From the NCBI RefSeq assembly GCF_000349945.1, contig NC_020548.1:673590-737589 (forward strand): a stretch of 64,000 nucleotides of DNA, written 5' to 3'. A program made the position numbers and the translations under genes. The DNA comes from Azoarcus sp. KH32C. Its GTDB lineage: Bacteria > Pseudomonadota > Gammaproteobacteria > Burkholderiales > Rhodocyclaceae. Below are positions 50,672-63,631 of this stretch, piece after piece (the first letter of the stretch is position 1; each line of letters opens with the position of its first letter). The notes below the pieces were generated by a model. It worked only from the letters and a program-made list of their open reading frames with translations, ran no database searches and had not been told where the DNA came from.

Positions 50672-52068
50672 TGCGCACTCATCATCGACAGGTATTCAAA
50701 AAGCCGCTCGCTGTCGCAGTAGGCGACGTTGAAGCGGATCCACGGCGAACCGTTCGTGCCGGTGCAGAAGCCCGCAACCGGCGCCATCAGGATTCCTCGC
50801 ACATTGGCCTCGTTGCATAGCGGCTCCGGGTCGTCCAGGCCGGGAAAGCGCGCAAGCACGAACATGCCAGCGCGCGGCCGGTGGAAGAGCGCCAAGCCGG
50901 CCGCTTCGAGACGTTCGCAGGTCTGCGCCTGGGCGTCCGCGAGCCGCTCGCGCAACACGCGCAGGTGCTTGCGGTAACGGCCGTCGAGCAACACCTCGTG
51001 CGCGAGCCGTTCGGAAAGCTCCGAGCTCGTCAGGCCGGCCGCGATCTTGTGCAGCGTCAGGTCCTCGACGATGTCGGGGTGGGCCGCGATATAACCGACG
51101 CGCAGGCTGGGCGCGATCGTCTTGGAAAAGCTGTTCACGTAGATGACGCGGTTCAGCTGGTCCATCCCCGCGAGGCAGCGGCTCGAGAAGGGATCGAGCT
51201 CGGCGTAGATGTCGTCCTCGACGATCAGGAAGTCGTAGCGCTCCGCGAGTTGCAGCACGCGGTGCGAGGTCGGCATGTCGTAGGACACGCCGGTCGGATT
51301 CTGCAGGCGCGGGTTGATAAAGAAGACGCGCGGCTTGTGCTCGGCCGCGAGCGCTTCCAGCGTTTCGAGGTCCGGCCCGTGCGGCCCCATCGGCACCCCG
51401 ACGACCTTTGCGCCTTGCAGCCGCAGCGTCGCATTCAGCGTGCCGAAGCCCGGCTCCTCTACGAACACCGTCTGGCCATCGCCGATCAGGTATTTCGCGA
51501 GCAGCGACAAGGCGTGCATCGCGCCCGAGGTCATCAGGATCTGCTCGGGATTGGCGTAGATCTCCTTCTCGCGCAGCCAGTCGGCGATCTTCCAGCGCAG
51601 GCCGGGAAATCCTTTGGGATGCCCGTAGCCGACGAGCTGCGTGGACGGCCGCCCTGCGACGGCGCGCAGGCTCTTCTTCAAGGCCTCGTCGTCGAACCAG
51701 TCCTCGGGAAGCCAGCCGCTGCCCGGGTTGATCGACGCATTGCCCGTAACCCAGCCCTTGTGGACCGACCACAAGGTTTCCAGCCCGAGCGGCAACCGTT
51801 CGCTGTCGGCCTTCGCCGAAGGGCGCTCGGAGCCGACCTCTCGGATGAAGAAGCCCATGTTCTGCCGCGCGACCAGACAGCCCTCGGCGACGAGGCGGTC
51901 GTACGCCTCGACGACCGTGGACATGCTGACCCGGTTGGTCTCGGCGAACTGGCGGATCGACGGGATCTTCATCCCCGAGCGCAGCTTGCCGGTCTCGATC
52001 AAGGCGCGATAACCCTCGACGATCTGGATCACCAGGGGTTTGGGCGCTTTTGGATCGACAACGAACAT
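50668..52068 (-). CDS. MocR/GabR-type transcriptional regulator (copy 2)
   Basis: A 466-residue regulator like copy 1 (36680-38074). The GntR winged helix (MKIPSIRQFAETNRVSMSTVVEAYDRLVAEG) is joined to an aminotransferase-like domain with NPRLQNPTGVSYDMP, EDDIYAEL and PLP lysine in NSFSKTIAPSLRVGY. It is translated with hyuA copy 2. A long perfect palindrome lies about 90-135 bases upstream, with the same core as dyads in front of hyuB and of gabT, so this regulator probably controls several of these units. Confidence 0.9.
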   Translation of the reverse strand: MFVVDPKAPKPLVIQIVEGYRALIETGKLRSGMKIPSIRQFAETNRVSMSTVVEAYDRLVAEGCLVARQNMGFFIREVGSERPSAKADSERLPLGLETLWSVHKGWVTGNASINPGSGWLPEDWFDDEALKKSLRAVAGRPSTQLVGYGHPKGFPGLRWKIADWLREKEIYANPEQILMTSGAMHALSLLAKYLIGDGQTVFVEEPGFGTLNATLRLQGAKVVGVPMGPHGPDLETLEALAAEHKPRVFFINPRLQNPTGVSYDMPTSHRVLQLAERYDFLIVEDDIYAELDPFSSRCLAGMDQLNRVIYVNSFSKTIAPSLRVGYIAAHPDIVEDLTLHKIAAGLTSSELSERLAHEVLLDGRYRKHLRVLRERLADAQAQTCERLEAAGLALFHRPRAGMFVLARFPGLDDPEPLCNEANVRGILMAPVAGFCTGTNGSPWIRFNVAYCDSERLFEYLSMMSAQ

Positions 52069-52155
52069 GCGGTCTCTCGGCGGACGTTGGGCAACGCGGA
52101 TTCGAGCCTAGCTTGTAACAAAGCACGAAGTTGCACAACGCGCACTATCGAGAGT

Positions 52156-52203
52156 GGTTCGCCGCACTGTATTGCTCATTGAAGCAATACAGTGCGGCGA
52201 ACC
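52156..52203. promoter_or_regulatory. 21-bp perfect palindrome upstream of MocR copy 2
   Basis: Two 21-base arms (first bases GGTTCGCCGCACTGTATTGC, then T) flank the loop CATTGA. The central CTGTAT-N14-ATACAG is identical in half-sites and spacing to a dyad in the gabT promoter, and the core TGTATTGCT-N6-AGCAATACA parallels the hyuB palindrome. It lies between the pyruvate carboxylase stop and the MocR start. It may be operator and at the same time the carboxylase's end hairpin, but no T-run follows on the minus strand. Confidence 0.65.
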
Positions 52204-52244
52204 GACCGCACTCCGGGAGAACGCTGTAGGCGAGTCGGATGGCT

Positions 52245-55200
52245 TTACTGCAGCTCGACCAGCAGATCTTTCGCCGCGACCTTATCGCCAGGCTTTACGA
52301 ACACGGCCTTCACGACCGCATCGCGGTCCGCGGTGAGCGCGGTTTCCATCTTCATCGCCTCGATCGACACGAGCGGTGTGCCCTTGGCGATCTTCTGGCC
52401 AACGTGGACGGCGACGGTCACGACAGCCCCCGGCATTGGCGCCCCGATGTGGTTCGGGTTTGCCTCGTCGATCTTCGGGTGACGCCGTCCGGTGGGCGCA
52501 GCCCCCGCCTTCGGAATGCGCTGCAGGCGCGGCTGGCCATTCAACTCGAAGAAGACTTTGACACGCCCCTCCTCGTCCGGCGTATCGCTGCTGCCGGTCT
52601 GGCGCACGATGAGGCTCTTGCCCTTCTCGATGTCGACGCTGATCTCTTCGCGGTCCTTGAGACCGTAGAAGAAGACTGGCGTCGGCAGTAGCGACACGTC
52701 GCCGAAACGTGCGTGGTGGACCGCGTAGTCCTTGAAGACTTTCGGGTACATCAGCCAGGACGCGAGGTCGGTGTCGGAGATCTGGCGACCGGTGGCGGTC
52801 TGGGCTTCGGCACGGGCGGCGTCGAGGTCGACCGCGGGCAGGAAGTCGCCGGCACGGCCCTGGAGTGGCTCGGCGCCTTTGAGGACCTTGCGTTCCAGAT
52901 CCTTCGGGAAGCCATCGGGCGGGAAGCCGAGTTCGCCGCGGAAGAGCGAGATCACGGACTCGGGGAAGGCGATCTCCTTGGCGGGATCGGCGACTTCCGC
53001 GGGCGTGAGGTCGTTGGCGACCATGAAGAGCGCCATATCGCCGACAACTTTCGAGGTCGGGGTCACTTTGACGATGTCGCCGAAGAGTTGGTTCACGTCG
53101 GCGTAGGCCTGCGAGACTTCGGGCCAGCGGTGCTCGATCCCCATCGCGCGCGCCTGCTCGCGCAGGTTGGTGTACTGCCCGCCCGGCATCTCGTGCTTGT
53201 AGACATCGGACGTGCCGCAGCGGATGTCCGCCTCGAAGGGGGCGTAGGCGCGGCGCACGCCTTCCCAGTAGTGCGACAGCGACTGCATCGCGTCGAGGTC
53301 GAGGCCGGTGTCGCGTTCGGAACCCGCGAGCGCCGCGGCAATGGAGCCGAGGTTGGGCTGCGAGGTGAGGCCGCTCATCGCATCCATCGCGCCATCGACG
53401 GCGTCGACGCCCGCTTCGATCGCGGCGAGCACGCTCGCGGCGGCGATGCCCGAGGTGTCGTGGGTGTGGAAGTGGATGGGCAGGCCCACTTCTTCCTTCA
53501 GCGCCTTCACGAGCGCGCGGGCGGCGCGTGGCTTGCACACGCCGGCCATGTCCTTGATGCCGAGGATGTGGGCGCCGGCCTTTTCAAGTTGCTTGGCGAG
53601 GTCGACGTAGTACTTGAGGTTGTACTTGGGGCGACTCGCGTCGAAGAGGTCGCCGGTGTAGCAGATCGTCCCTTCGCACAGGGCGCCGGCTTCGGTGACG
53701 GCGTCCATCGCGACGCGCATGTTGTCGATCCAGTTGAGCGAGTCGAACACGCGGAAGACGTCGATGCCCTCCTTCGCCGCCTGCTGCACGAAGTAGCGCA
53801 CGACGTTGTCGGAGTAGTTCGTGTAGCCGACGGCGTTCGAGGCCCTGAGGAGCATCTGGAACAGCACGTTGGGGACGGCGGCACGCAGACGTGCGAGGCG
53901 CTCCCACGGATCTTCCTTGAGGAAGCGCAACGCGACGTCGAAGGTCGCGCCGCCCCAGCATTCGAGCGAAAAGAGCTCGGGCACGAGGCGCGCGTAGTGC
54001 GGGGCAATCTCGAGCATGTCGCGCGTGCGCATGCGGGTCGCGAAGAGCGATTGGTGGGCGTCGCGCATCGTGGTGTCGGTGAGGAGCACGCGCTGCTCCT
54101 TCCTCATCCACTCAGCGAAGCGCTGCGGGCCGAGCTCCTTCAGGAGGTCGCGCGTGCCGGCCGGCGGAGCGACAGAAAGATCGACCTGCGGCTTGATGGG
54201 TTTGGCGAGCGGGCCTTTGGGCGCTTGGCGGCCCGCCATCTCGGGGTTGCCGTTGACGCTGACTTCACCGAGGAACTTCAGGAGTTTCGTGGCGCGGTCC
54301 TGCCGCTTCTGGAAGCGGAAGAGTTCGGGCGTGGTGTCGATGAAGCGCGTCGTGCATTCGCCAGACTTGAAGAGCGGATGCGCGATGACGTTCTCGAGGA
54401 ACTGAAGGTTCGACGAGACGCCGCGGATACGGAATTCCCGCAGCGCGCGGTCCATGCGGGCGATGGCTTCGTCCGGGCTGTGGCCCCAGGCGGTGACCTT
54501 CACGAGCAGCGAATCGTAGAAGGGGGTGATCACGGCGCCGGAATAGGCGGTGCCGCCGTCGAGGCGCAGGCCGAAGCCCGCGGCGCTGCGGTAGGCGGTG
54601 ATGCGGCCGTAGTCCGGGGTGAAGTTGTTCTCGGGATCCTCAGTCGTCACCCGGCATTGCAGGGCGTGGCCGTTCAGGCGGATGTCCGACTGTTCGGGCA
54701 CGAAGGCATCGGCTTCGCCGATGCGTGCGCCTTCGGTAATGCGAATCTGCGCCTTGACGATGTCGACGCCGGTGACCTGTTCGGTGACGGTGTGCTCGAC
54801 CTGGATGCGGGGGTTCACTTCGATGAAGTAGAAGGCACCGGTGTCGGCGTCCATCAGGAACTCGACCGTGCCGGCGTGCGTGTAATTCGCGGCGCGGCAC
54901 AGCGTCAGCGCGGCCTCGCACAACTCCGTGCGGCGCGTGTCGTCGAGGTAGGGCGCCGGGGCGCGTTCGACGACCTTCTGGTTGCGTCGCTGCACCGAGC
55001 AGTCGCGCTCGAACAGATGCACGAGCTTGCCGTGCGTGTCGCCCAGCACCTGGACTTCGACGTGGCGCGCGCGGCGGACCAGCTTCTCCAGGTAGACCTC
55101 GTCATTGCCGAAGGCGGCGAGCGCTTCGCGGCGGGCGACGTCGAGCAGGCCCGGCAGTTCGTCCTCGTTCTCGATTGCGCGCATGCCCCGCCCGCCGCCG

Positions 55201-55694
55201 CCCCAGCTCGCCTTGAGCATCAGCGGGTAGCCGACTTCGCGCGCGAGGCGCTTGATTTCGTCGAGGCCGCGGGGCAAAGCGCCGGTTGCGGGCACGACGG
55301 GCACACCCGCGGCAATCGCGAGGTTGCGGGCGGCGACCTTGTTGCCGAGGTCCCGCATGACCTGCGGCTTGGGGCCGATGAAAGCGATGCCGGCGGCGGC
55401 GCAGGCTTCGGCGAACTCGGGGTTCTCGGAGAGGAAGCCGTAGCCGGGGTGGATCGCGTCGACGCCGGCGTCCTTCGCGACACGAATGATGTCGGCGATG
55501 TCGAGGTAGGCGGCGATCGGCTTCTGGCCGTTGCCGACGAGGTAGGATTCGTCGGCCTTGAAGCGGTGCAGCGCGAAGCGGTCCTCGTTGGCGTAGATCG
55601 CCACCGTGCGGATGCCCAGTTCGTTCGCGGCGCGGAATACGCGGATCGCGATTTCGCCTCTGTTGGCGACGAGGATGCTCTTGATCGGTTTCAT
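52245..55694 (-). CDS. pyc: Pyruvate carboxylase, single chain
   Basis: A 1149-residue biotin enzyme making oxaloacetate from pyruvate, bicarbonate and ATP. Order of domains: biotin carboxylase (1 to about 450, with KASWGGGGRGMRAIENEDEL and FIEVNPRIQVEHTVTE), carboxyltransferase (about 520-800, with DTTMRDAHQSLFATRMRTRD and FHTHDTSGIAAAS), allosteric linker, and biotin carrier with Lys near 1115 in EAMKMET. Length is standard for the alpha4 type. The ATG at 55694 (GGAGGGCAGGGAC before it) is chosen over 55784. It is monocistronic and gives anaplerosis. Confidence 0.95.
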   Translation of the reverse strand: MKPIKSILVANRGEIAIRVFRAANELGIRTVAIYANEDRFALHRFKADESYLVGNGQKPIAAYLDIADIIRVAKDAGVDAIHPGYGFLSENPEFAEACAAAGIAFIGPKPQVMRDLGNKVAARNLAIAAGVPVVPATGALPRGLDEIKRLAREVGYPLMLKASWGGGGRGMRAIENEDELPGLLDVARREALAAFGNDEVYLEKLVRRARHVEVQVLGDTHGKLVHLFERDCSVQRRNQKVVERAPAPYLDDTRRTELCEAALTLCRAANYTHAGTVEFLMDADTGAFYFIEVNPRIQVEHTVTEQVTGVDIVKAQIRITEGARIGEADAFVPEQSDIRLNGHALQCRVTTEDPENNFTPDYGRITAYRSAAGFGLRLDGGTAYSGAVITPFYDSLLVKVTAWGHSPDEAIARMDRALREFRIRGVSSNLQFLENVIAHPLFKSGECTTRFIDTTPELFRFQKRQDRATKLLKFLGEVSVNGNPEMAGRQAPKGPLAKPIKPQVDLSVAPPAGTRDLLKELGPQRFAEWMRKEQRVLLTDTTMRDAHQSLFATRMRTRDMLEIAPHYARLVPELFSLECWGGATFDVALRFLKEDPWERLARLRAAVPNVLFQMLLRASNAVGYTNYSDNVVRYFVQQAAKEGIDVFRVFDSLNWIDNMRVAMDAVTEAGALCEGTICYTGDLFDASRPKYNLKYYVDLAKQLEKAGAHILGIKDMAGVCKPRAARALVKALKEEVGLPIHFHTHDTSGIAAASVLAAIEAGVDAVDGAMDAMSGLTSQPNLGSIAAALAGSERDTGLDLDAMQSLSHYWEGVRRAYAPFEADIRCGTSDVYKHEMPGGQYTNLREQARAMGIEHRWPEVSQAYADVNQLFGDIVKVTPTSKVVGDMALFMVANDLTPAEVADPAKEIAFPESVISLFRGELGFPPDGFPKDLERKVLKGAEPLQGRAGDFLPAVDLDAARAEAQTATGRQISDTDLASWLMYPKVFKDYAVHHARFGDVSLLPTPVFFYGLKDREEISVDIEKGKSLIVRQTGSSDTPDEEGRVKVFFELNGQPRLQRIPKAGAAPTGRRHPKIDEANPNHIGAPMPGAVVTVAVHVGQKIAKGTPLVSIEAMKMETALTADRDAVVKAVFVKPGDKVAAKDLLVELQ

Positions 55695-56163
55695 GTCCCT
55701 GCCCTGCCCTCCTGGCATGCCTTGGTGGTTGTCGCTATCGAGCTTGATCTCAAGCTTTGTGATCGGACCTGCATGTTCGGACAATCGCTGTCCGCCCCCA
55801 ATCGGTGGAAACCCTGCCTATGCTGCGCTGCGCAAAATGCGTGCTGCAGGTTCTGCATGGCGATCAGCGCAGCACGACGGTCCGCAGGCCATCCTCGGTT
55901 TTCTCCTGAAGGCGCGCGGTGTTCTGCCTTGCGCGGGCGTGCTCGCCCCGATTGGTGGTCCGTTCGATGCCGACCGCAGTCGCAAAGCGGCGCACCCGCT
56001 GCTTGTAGAGACCGACGGTCACTTCCTGGACGCGGGGGTCGAGGCCGAACGCGAAGTCGAAGACTTCGTTGACGCGCGTTTCGAGCAGCGGGGTGTGCGG
56101 TGTGCGCGGCCACTCCGTGTCTCGAGCCGATCGATCTTGACGCTCCAGATCGCATTCATCGCA
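55695..56163 (-). pseudogene. Gene-free stretch with a possible frameshifted remnant on the minus strand
   Basis: This is a 469-base gap between pyc and the shortened lipA. On the minus strand at about 55861-56157 one frame from an ATG reads MNAIWSVKIDRLETRSGRA and then loses coding character. Another frame reads LLETRVNEVFDFAFGLDPRV and on to KTEDGLRTVVLR before a stop, with good codon pattern but no start codon. A single frameshift would join them into a ~100-residue protein. I do not recognise the family. The remaining ~170 bases hold the pyc promoter; nothing else is evident. Confidence 0.35.
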
Positions 56164-56790
56164 TTACTCCCCGATCACGCCGCGCGCCTGTAGGTCGGCA
56201 TGATAGGACGAACGCACCGTCGGGCCGGAGGCGACGTGGCGGAAGCCCATCTTCTCGCCGACCGCGCGCAGTTCATCGAATTCAGCCGGAGTGACGTAAC
56301 GGCGCACCGGTAGATGGTGCAGGCTGGGCTGCAGGTACTGGGCGATCGTGACCATGTCGACGGCGTGCGCGCGCAGGTCGGCGAGCGTCGCTTCGATTTC
56401 CTCCCTCGTCTCGCCGACGCCCAGCATCAGGCCGGACTTGGTCGCGACGTTCGGGTGGCGCGCCTTGAAGCGCGCGAGCAGATCCAGCGAGTGTTCATAG
56501 TCGGCGCCGGGCCGCACTTCGCGGTACAGGCGCGGCACCGTCTCGATGTTGTGGTTGAAGACATCGGGCGGCTCGGAAGCCAGGATGTCGAACGCGAGAT
56601 CGACGCGGCCGCGGAAATCCGGCGTGAGGACTTCGACAGTAATCTCCGGATTGGCGGCGCGGATCCATTCCGGCTTGCGCAACTGCTCGGCCGGCGTGAT
56701 CGGGACGATCTTGATCGGAATGCGCGCCGTCTTCTCGGCGCCGCGCAGCTTGACGCCGGCCTGGGGGGTGGGGGTGCTTGCGTTCTGCAT
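56164..56790 (-). pseudogene. lipA: Lipoyl synthase with large in-frame deletion (both Fe-S motifs lost)
   Basis: An open frame of 208 residues; LipA is normally about 310-330. The start (MQNASTPTPQAGVKLRGAEK then ARIPIKIVP and LRKPEWIRA) matches the N-terminus of LipA. After residue ~44 it jumps to EITVEVLTPDFRGR, which in complete enzymes lies over 100 residues later. The missing block holds the auxiliary-cluster cysteines (CxxxxCxxxxxC) and the radical-SAM CxxxCxxC, so it cannot make lipoyl groups. The C-terminal half, including PPDVFNHNIETVPRLYREVR and RSSYHAD, is well kept. It ends the glycine-cleavage cluster, 89 bases after gcvT. Confidence 0.85.
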
Positions 56791-56879
56791 CGGAGGACTC
56801 CGGCGGGCGACCCGGCTCCCGGGCTCGCAATCCAAGGGTTGTCTAGATTGGCGATTTGAGAGCCGGACCGCCCGTTACA

Positions 56880-58010
56880 TCAGCCGCGGTAGTAGCGCTG
56901 CGGCACGAAGGGGGTGCTGGCGACTTCGATCGGAACCGGCTTGCCGCGGACGATCGCGGAGAGCTGGGTGCCGACCTTGGCGAGTGCGGTTTCGACGTAG
57001 CCCATCGCGACGGGCGCTTCCAGCGTCGGGCCGAAGCCGCCACTGGTCACGACGCCGACCTTGCGGCCGCTCGCGTCGACGATCTCGGAACCTTCACGCA
57101 CCGGCACGCGGGCATTCGGACGCAGCCCGACGCGCTTGCGCGAGACGCCGTTGGCGATGTGGCCAAGGATGACGTCGGCACCGGGGTAGCCGCCGGGACG
57201 TGCACCGTCCGCCCGGCGGGGTTTCGATAGCGCCCAAAGCAGACTGCTTTCGACCGGCGAGGTGTTGACGTCGAGGTCGTGGCCATACAGGCAAAGACCA
57301 GCTTCGAGGCGCAACGAGTCGCGTGCACCGAGGCCGATCGGGGCGACTTCCGGGTGGCTCAGCAGCTCGCGCGCCAGAGCTTCGGCCTTGTCCGCGGGGA
57401 CCGAGATCTCGAAGCCGTCTTCACCCGTGTAGCCCGAGCGGCTGACGAAGCACTTGGAGCCGACGAGGGTCACGGTGGCGGTCGTCATGAAGACCATTTC
57501 GGCGGTTTCCGGCGCGAGGCGGGCCATCACCGCACCGGCGGCGGGACCTTGCAGCGCGAGCAGTGCGCGGTCTTCCAGCACCTCGACCTTGCAGCGGCCG
57601 GACAGGTGCTTCTGCATGTGGGCGACGTCCTGCGCCTTGCACGCCGCGTTGACGACGACGAACAGGCGGTCGCCGAAGTTCGCGACCATCAGGTCGTCCA
57701 TCACGCCACCGCCTTCGTTCGTAAAGAGCGCATAGCGCTGCATTCCCTCGGGGAGATCGACGATGTCGACCGGCACCAGGGTTTCCAGCGCCGCCGCCGC
57801 GTCGGGCCCGACGAGGAAGACCTGGCCCATGTGCGACACGTCGAACAGGCCCGCCTGGGTGCGCGTGTGCGTGTGTTCCTTGATGATCCCCGTGGGGTAC
57901 TGCACAGGCATCGCGTAGCCGGCAAAGGGCACCATCTTGGCGCCGAGGGAGACGTGCAGGTCGTACAGCGGGGTGTGCAACAGCGATGCGTCGGTGCGGG
58001 TGTCGCTCAT
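56880..58010 (-). CDS. gcvT: Glycine cleavage system T protein (aminomethyltransferase)
   Basis: A 376-residue folate-dependent aminomethyltransferase. It contains MVPFAGYAMPVQYPTGI, DVSHMGQVFLVG and SRSGYTGEDGFEISVP, and a C-terminal GFGPTLEAPVAMGYV. It takes the aminomethyl group from the H protein and makes 5,10-methylene-THF and ammonia. The ATG at 58010 follows AAGGAATCATC. It lies 31 bases after sdaA rather than next to gcvH, an unusual order. Confidence 0.94.
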   Translation of the reverse strand: MSDTRTDASLLHTPLYDLHVSLGAKMVPFAGYAMPVQYPTGIIKEHTHTRTQAGLFDVSHMGQVFLVGPDAAAALETLVPVDIVDLPEGMQRYALFTNEGGGVMDDLMVANFGDRLFVVVNAACKAQDVAHMQKHLSGRCKVEVLEDRALLALQGPAAGAVMARLAPETAEMVFMTTATVTLVGSKCFVSRSGYTGEDGFEISVPADKAEALARELLSHPEVAPIGLGARDSLRLEAGLCLYGHDLDVNTSPVESSLLWALSKPRRADGARPGGYPGADVILGHIANGVSRKRVGLRPNARVPVREGSEIVDASGRKVGVVTSGGFGPTLEAPVAMGYVETALAKVGTQLSAIVRGKPVPIEVASTPFVPQRYYRG

Positions 58011-58041
58011 GATGATTCCTTTTCTGTGAGTCGCGGCCGCG

Positions 58042-59421
<1,380 letters not shown>

Positions 59422-59437
59422 GATCGCGGACTCCGCC

Positions 59438-60691
59438 TCAGCTGCCGTACACCGGGAAGCGCGCGCACAGCGCGGTGACCTTCTCGCGCACCGCGCCGAT
59501 CACCGCCGGATTGTCGATGTCGTCGAGGATGTCGCAGATCCAGCCCGCCAGCACGGTCACCTCGGCGAGGCCGAAGCCGCGCGTGGTGGCCGCCGGCGTG
59601 CCGATGCGGATGCCGCTGGTGACGAAGGGCGACTGTGGATCGTTCGGCACGGTGTTCTTGTTCACCGTGATGTGAGCCGCACCGAGCGCCGCGTCGGCGG
59701 CCTTGCCGGTGATGCCCTTGGCGATCAGGTCGACCAGGAACAGGTGGTCGTCGGTGCCGCCCGAGACGATCTTGTAGCCGCGCTCGATGAACACGCCGGC
59801 CATCGCGCGGGCGTTGGCGATCACCTGCTTCTGATAGTCCCTGAAGGCCGGTTCGAGCGCCTCCTTGAAGGCCACCGCCTTCGCCGCGATGACGTGCATC
59901 AGCGGGCCGCCCTGCATTCCCGGGAAGACCATCGAAGCGATCTTCTTTTCGATCTCGGCATTCGCACGACCGAGGATGATGCCGCCGCGCGGACCGCGCA
60001 GCGTCTTGTGGGTGGTGCTGGTGACGATGTCGGCGAAGGGCACCGGACTGGGGTACAGGCCGGCGGCGACGAGGCCGGCGACGTGCGCCATATCGACGAA
60101 GAGCAGCGCGCCGACCTTGTCCGCGATCGCGCGAAAGCGCGGGAAGTCGAGATGGCGGGCGTAGGCCGAGAAGCCGGCAACGATCATTTTCGGCTTGCAT
60201 TCGACGGCGAGCGCCTCGAGCGCGTCGTAATCGATCACGCCATCGTCGGTGACGCCATACTGCACGGCGTTGAACACCTTGCCGGAGAAGCTCACCTTCG
60301 CGCCGTGCGTGAGGTGGCCGCCGTGCGCGAGGCTCATGCCGAGGATGGTGTCGCCCGGCTGCAGCAGCGCGAGATACACCGCGGCGTTGGCCTGCGATCC
60401 GGAGTGCGGCTGCACGTTGGCCCAGTCGGCGTCGAAGAGCGCTTTCGCGCGATCGATCGCGAGCTGCTCGACGACATCGACGTGCTCGCAGCCACCGTAG
60501 TAGCGCTTGCCGGGATAACCCTCGGCGTACTTGTTGGTGAGCACCGTGCCCTGCGCCTGCATCACGCGGGGGCTGGCGTAGTTCTCGGAGGCGATCAGCT
60601 CGATGTGTTCCTCCTGGCGGTGGCGCTCAGCCTCGATCGCGTTCCACACGGCGGCGTCATAACCGGCGATTTGCATGTCCTTGGCAAACAT
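59438..60691 (-). CDS. glyA: Serine hydroxymethyltransferase
   Basis: A 417-residue PLP enzyme interconverting serine and glycine with THF. The motif ELIASENYASPRVM is at 31-44, YYGGCEHVD at 64-72, and the PLP lysine is Lys229 in TSTTHKTLRGPRGG. The ATG at 60691 follows AAGGAGACACCGAA. It is between gcvP (26 bases upstream) and sdaA (16 bases downstream). In this operon it consumes the methylene-THF made by glycine cleavage to make serine from a second glycine. Confidence 0.95.
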   Translation of the reverse strand: MFAKDMQIAGYDAAVWNAIEAERHRQEEHIELIASENYASPRVMQAQGTVLTNKYAEGYPGKRYYGGCEHVDVVEQLAIDRAKALFDADWANVQPHSGSQANAAVYLALLQPGDTILGMSLAHGGHLTHGAKVSFSGKVFNAVQYGVTDDGVIDYDALEALAVECKPKMIVAGFSAYARHLDFPRFRAIADKVGALLFVDMAHVAGLVAAGLYPSPVPFADIVTSTTHKTLRGPRGGIILGRANAEIEKKIASMVFPGMQGGPLMHVIAAKAVAFKEALEPAFRDYQKQVIANARAMAGVFIERGYKIVSGGTDDHLFLVDLIAKGITGKAADAALGAAHITVNKNTVPNDPQSPFVTSGIRIGTPAATTRGFGLAEVTVLAGWICDILDDIDNPAVIGAVREKVTALCARFPVYGS

Positions 60692-60717
60692 TTCGGTGTC
60701 TCCTTGAAATTGTTGGT

Positions 60718-63609
<2,892 letters not shown>

Positions 63610-63631
63610 GATGTGGCAGTCCCGGTCGAGG

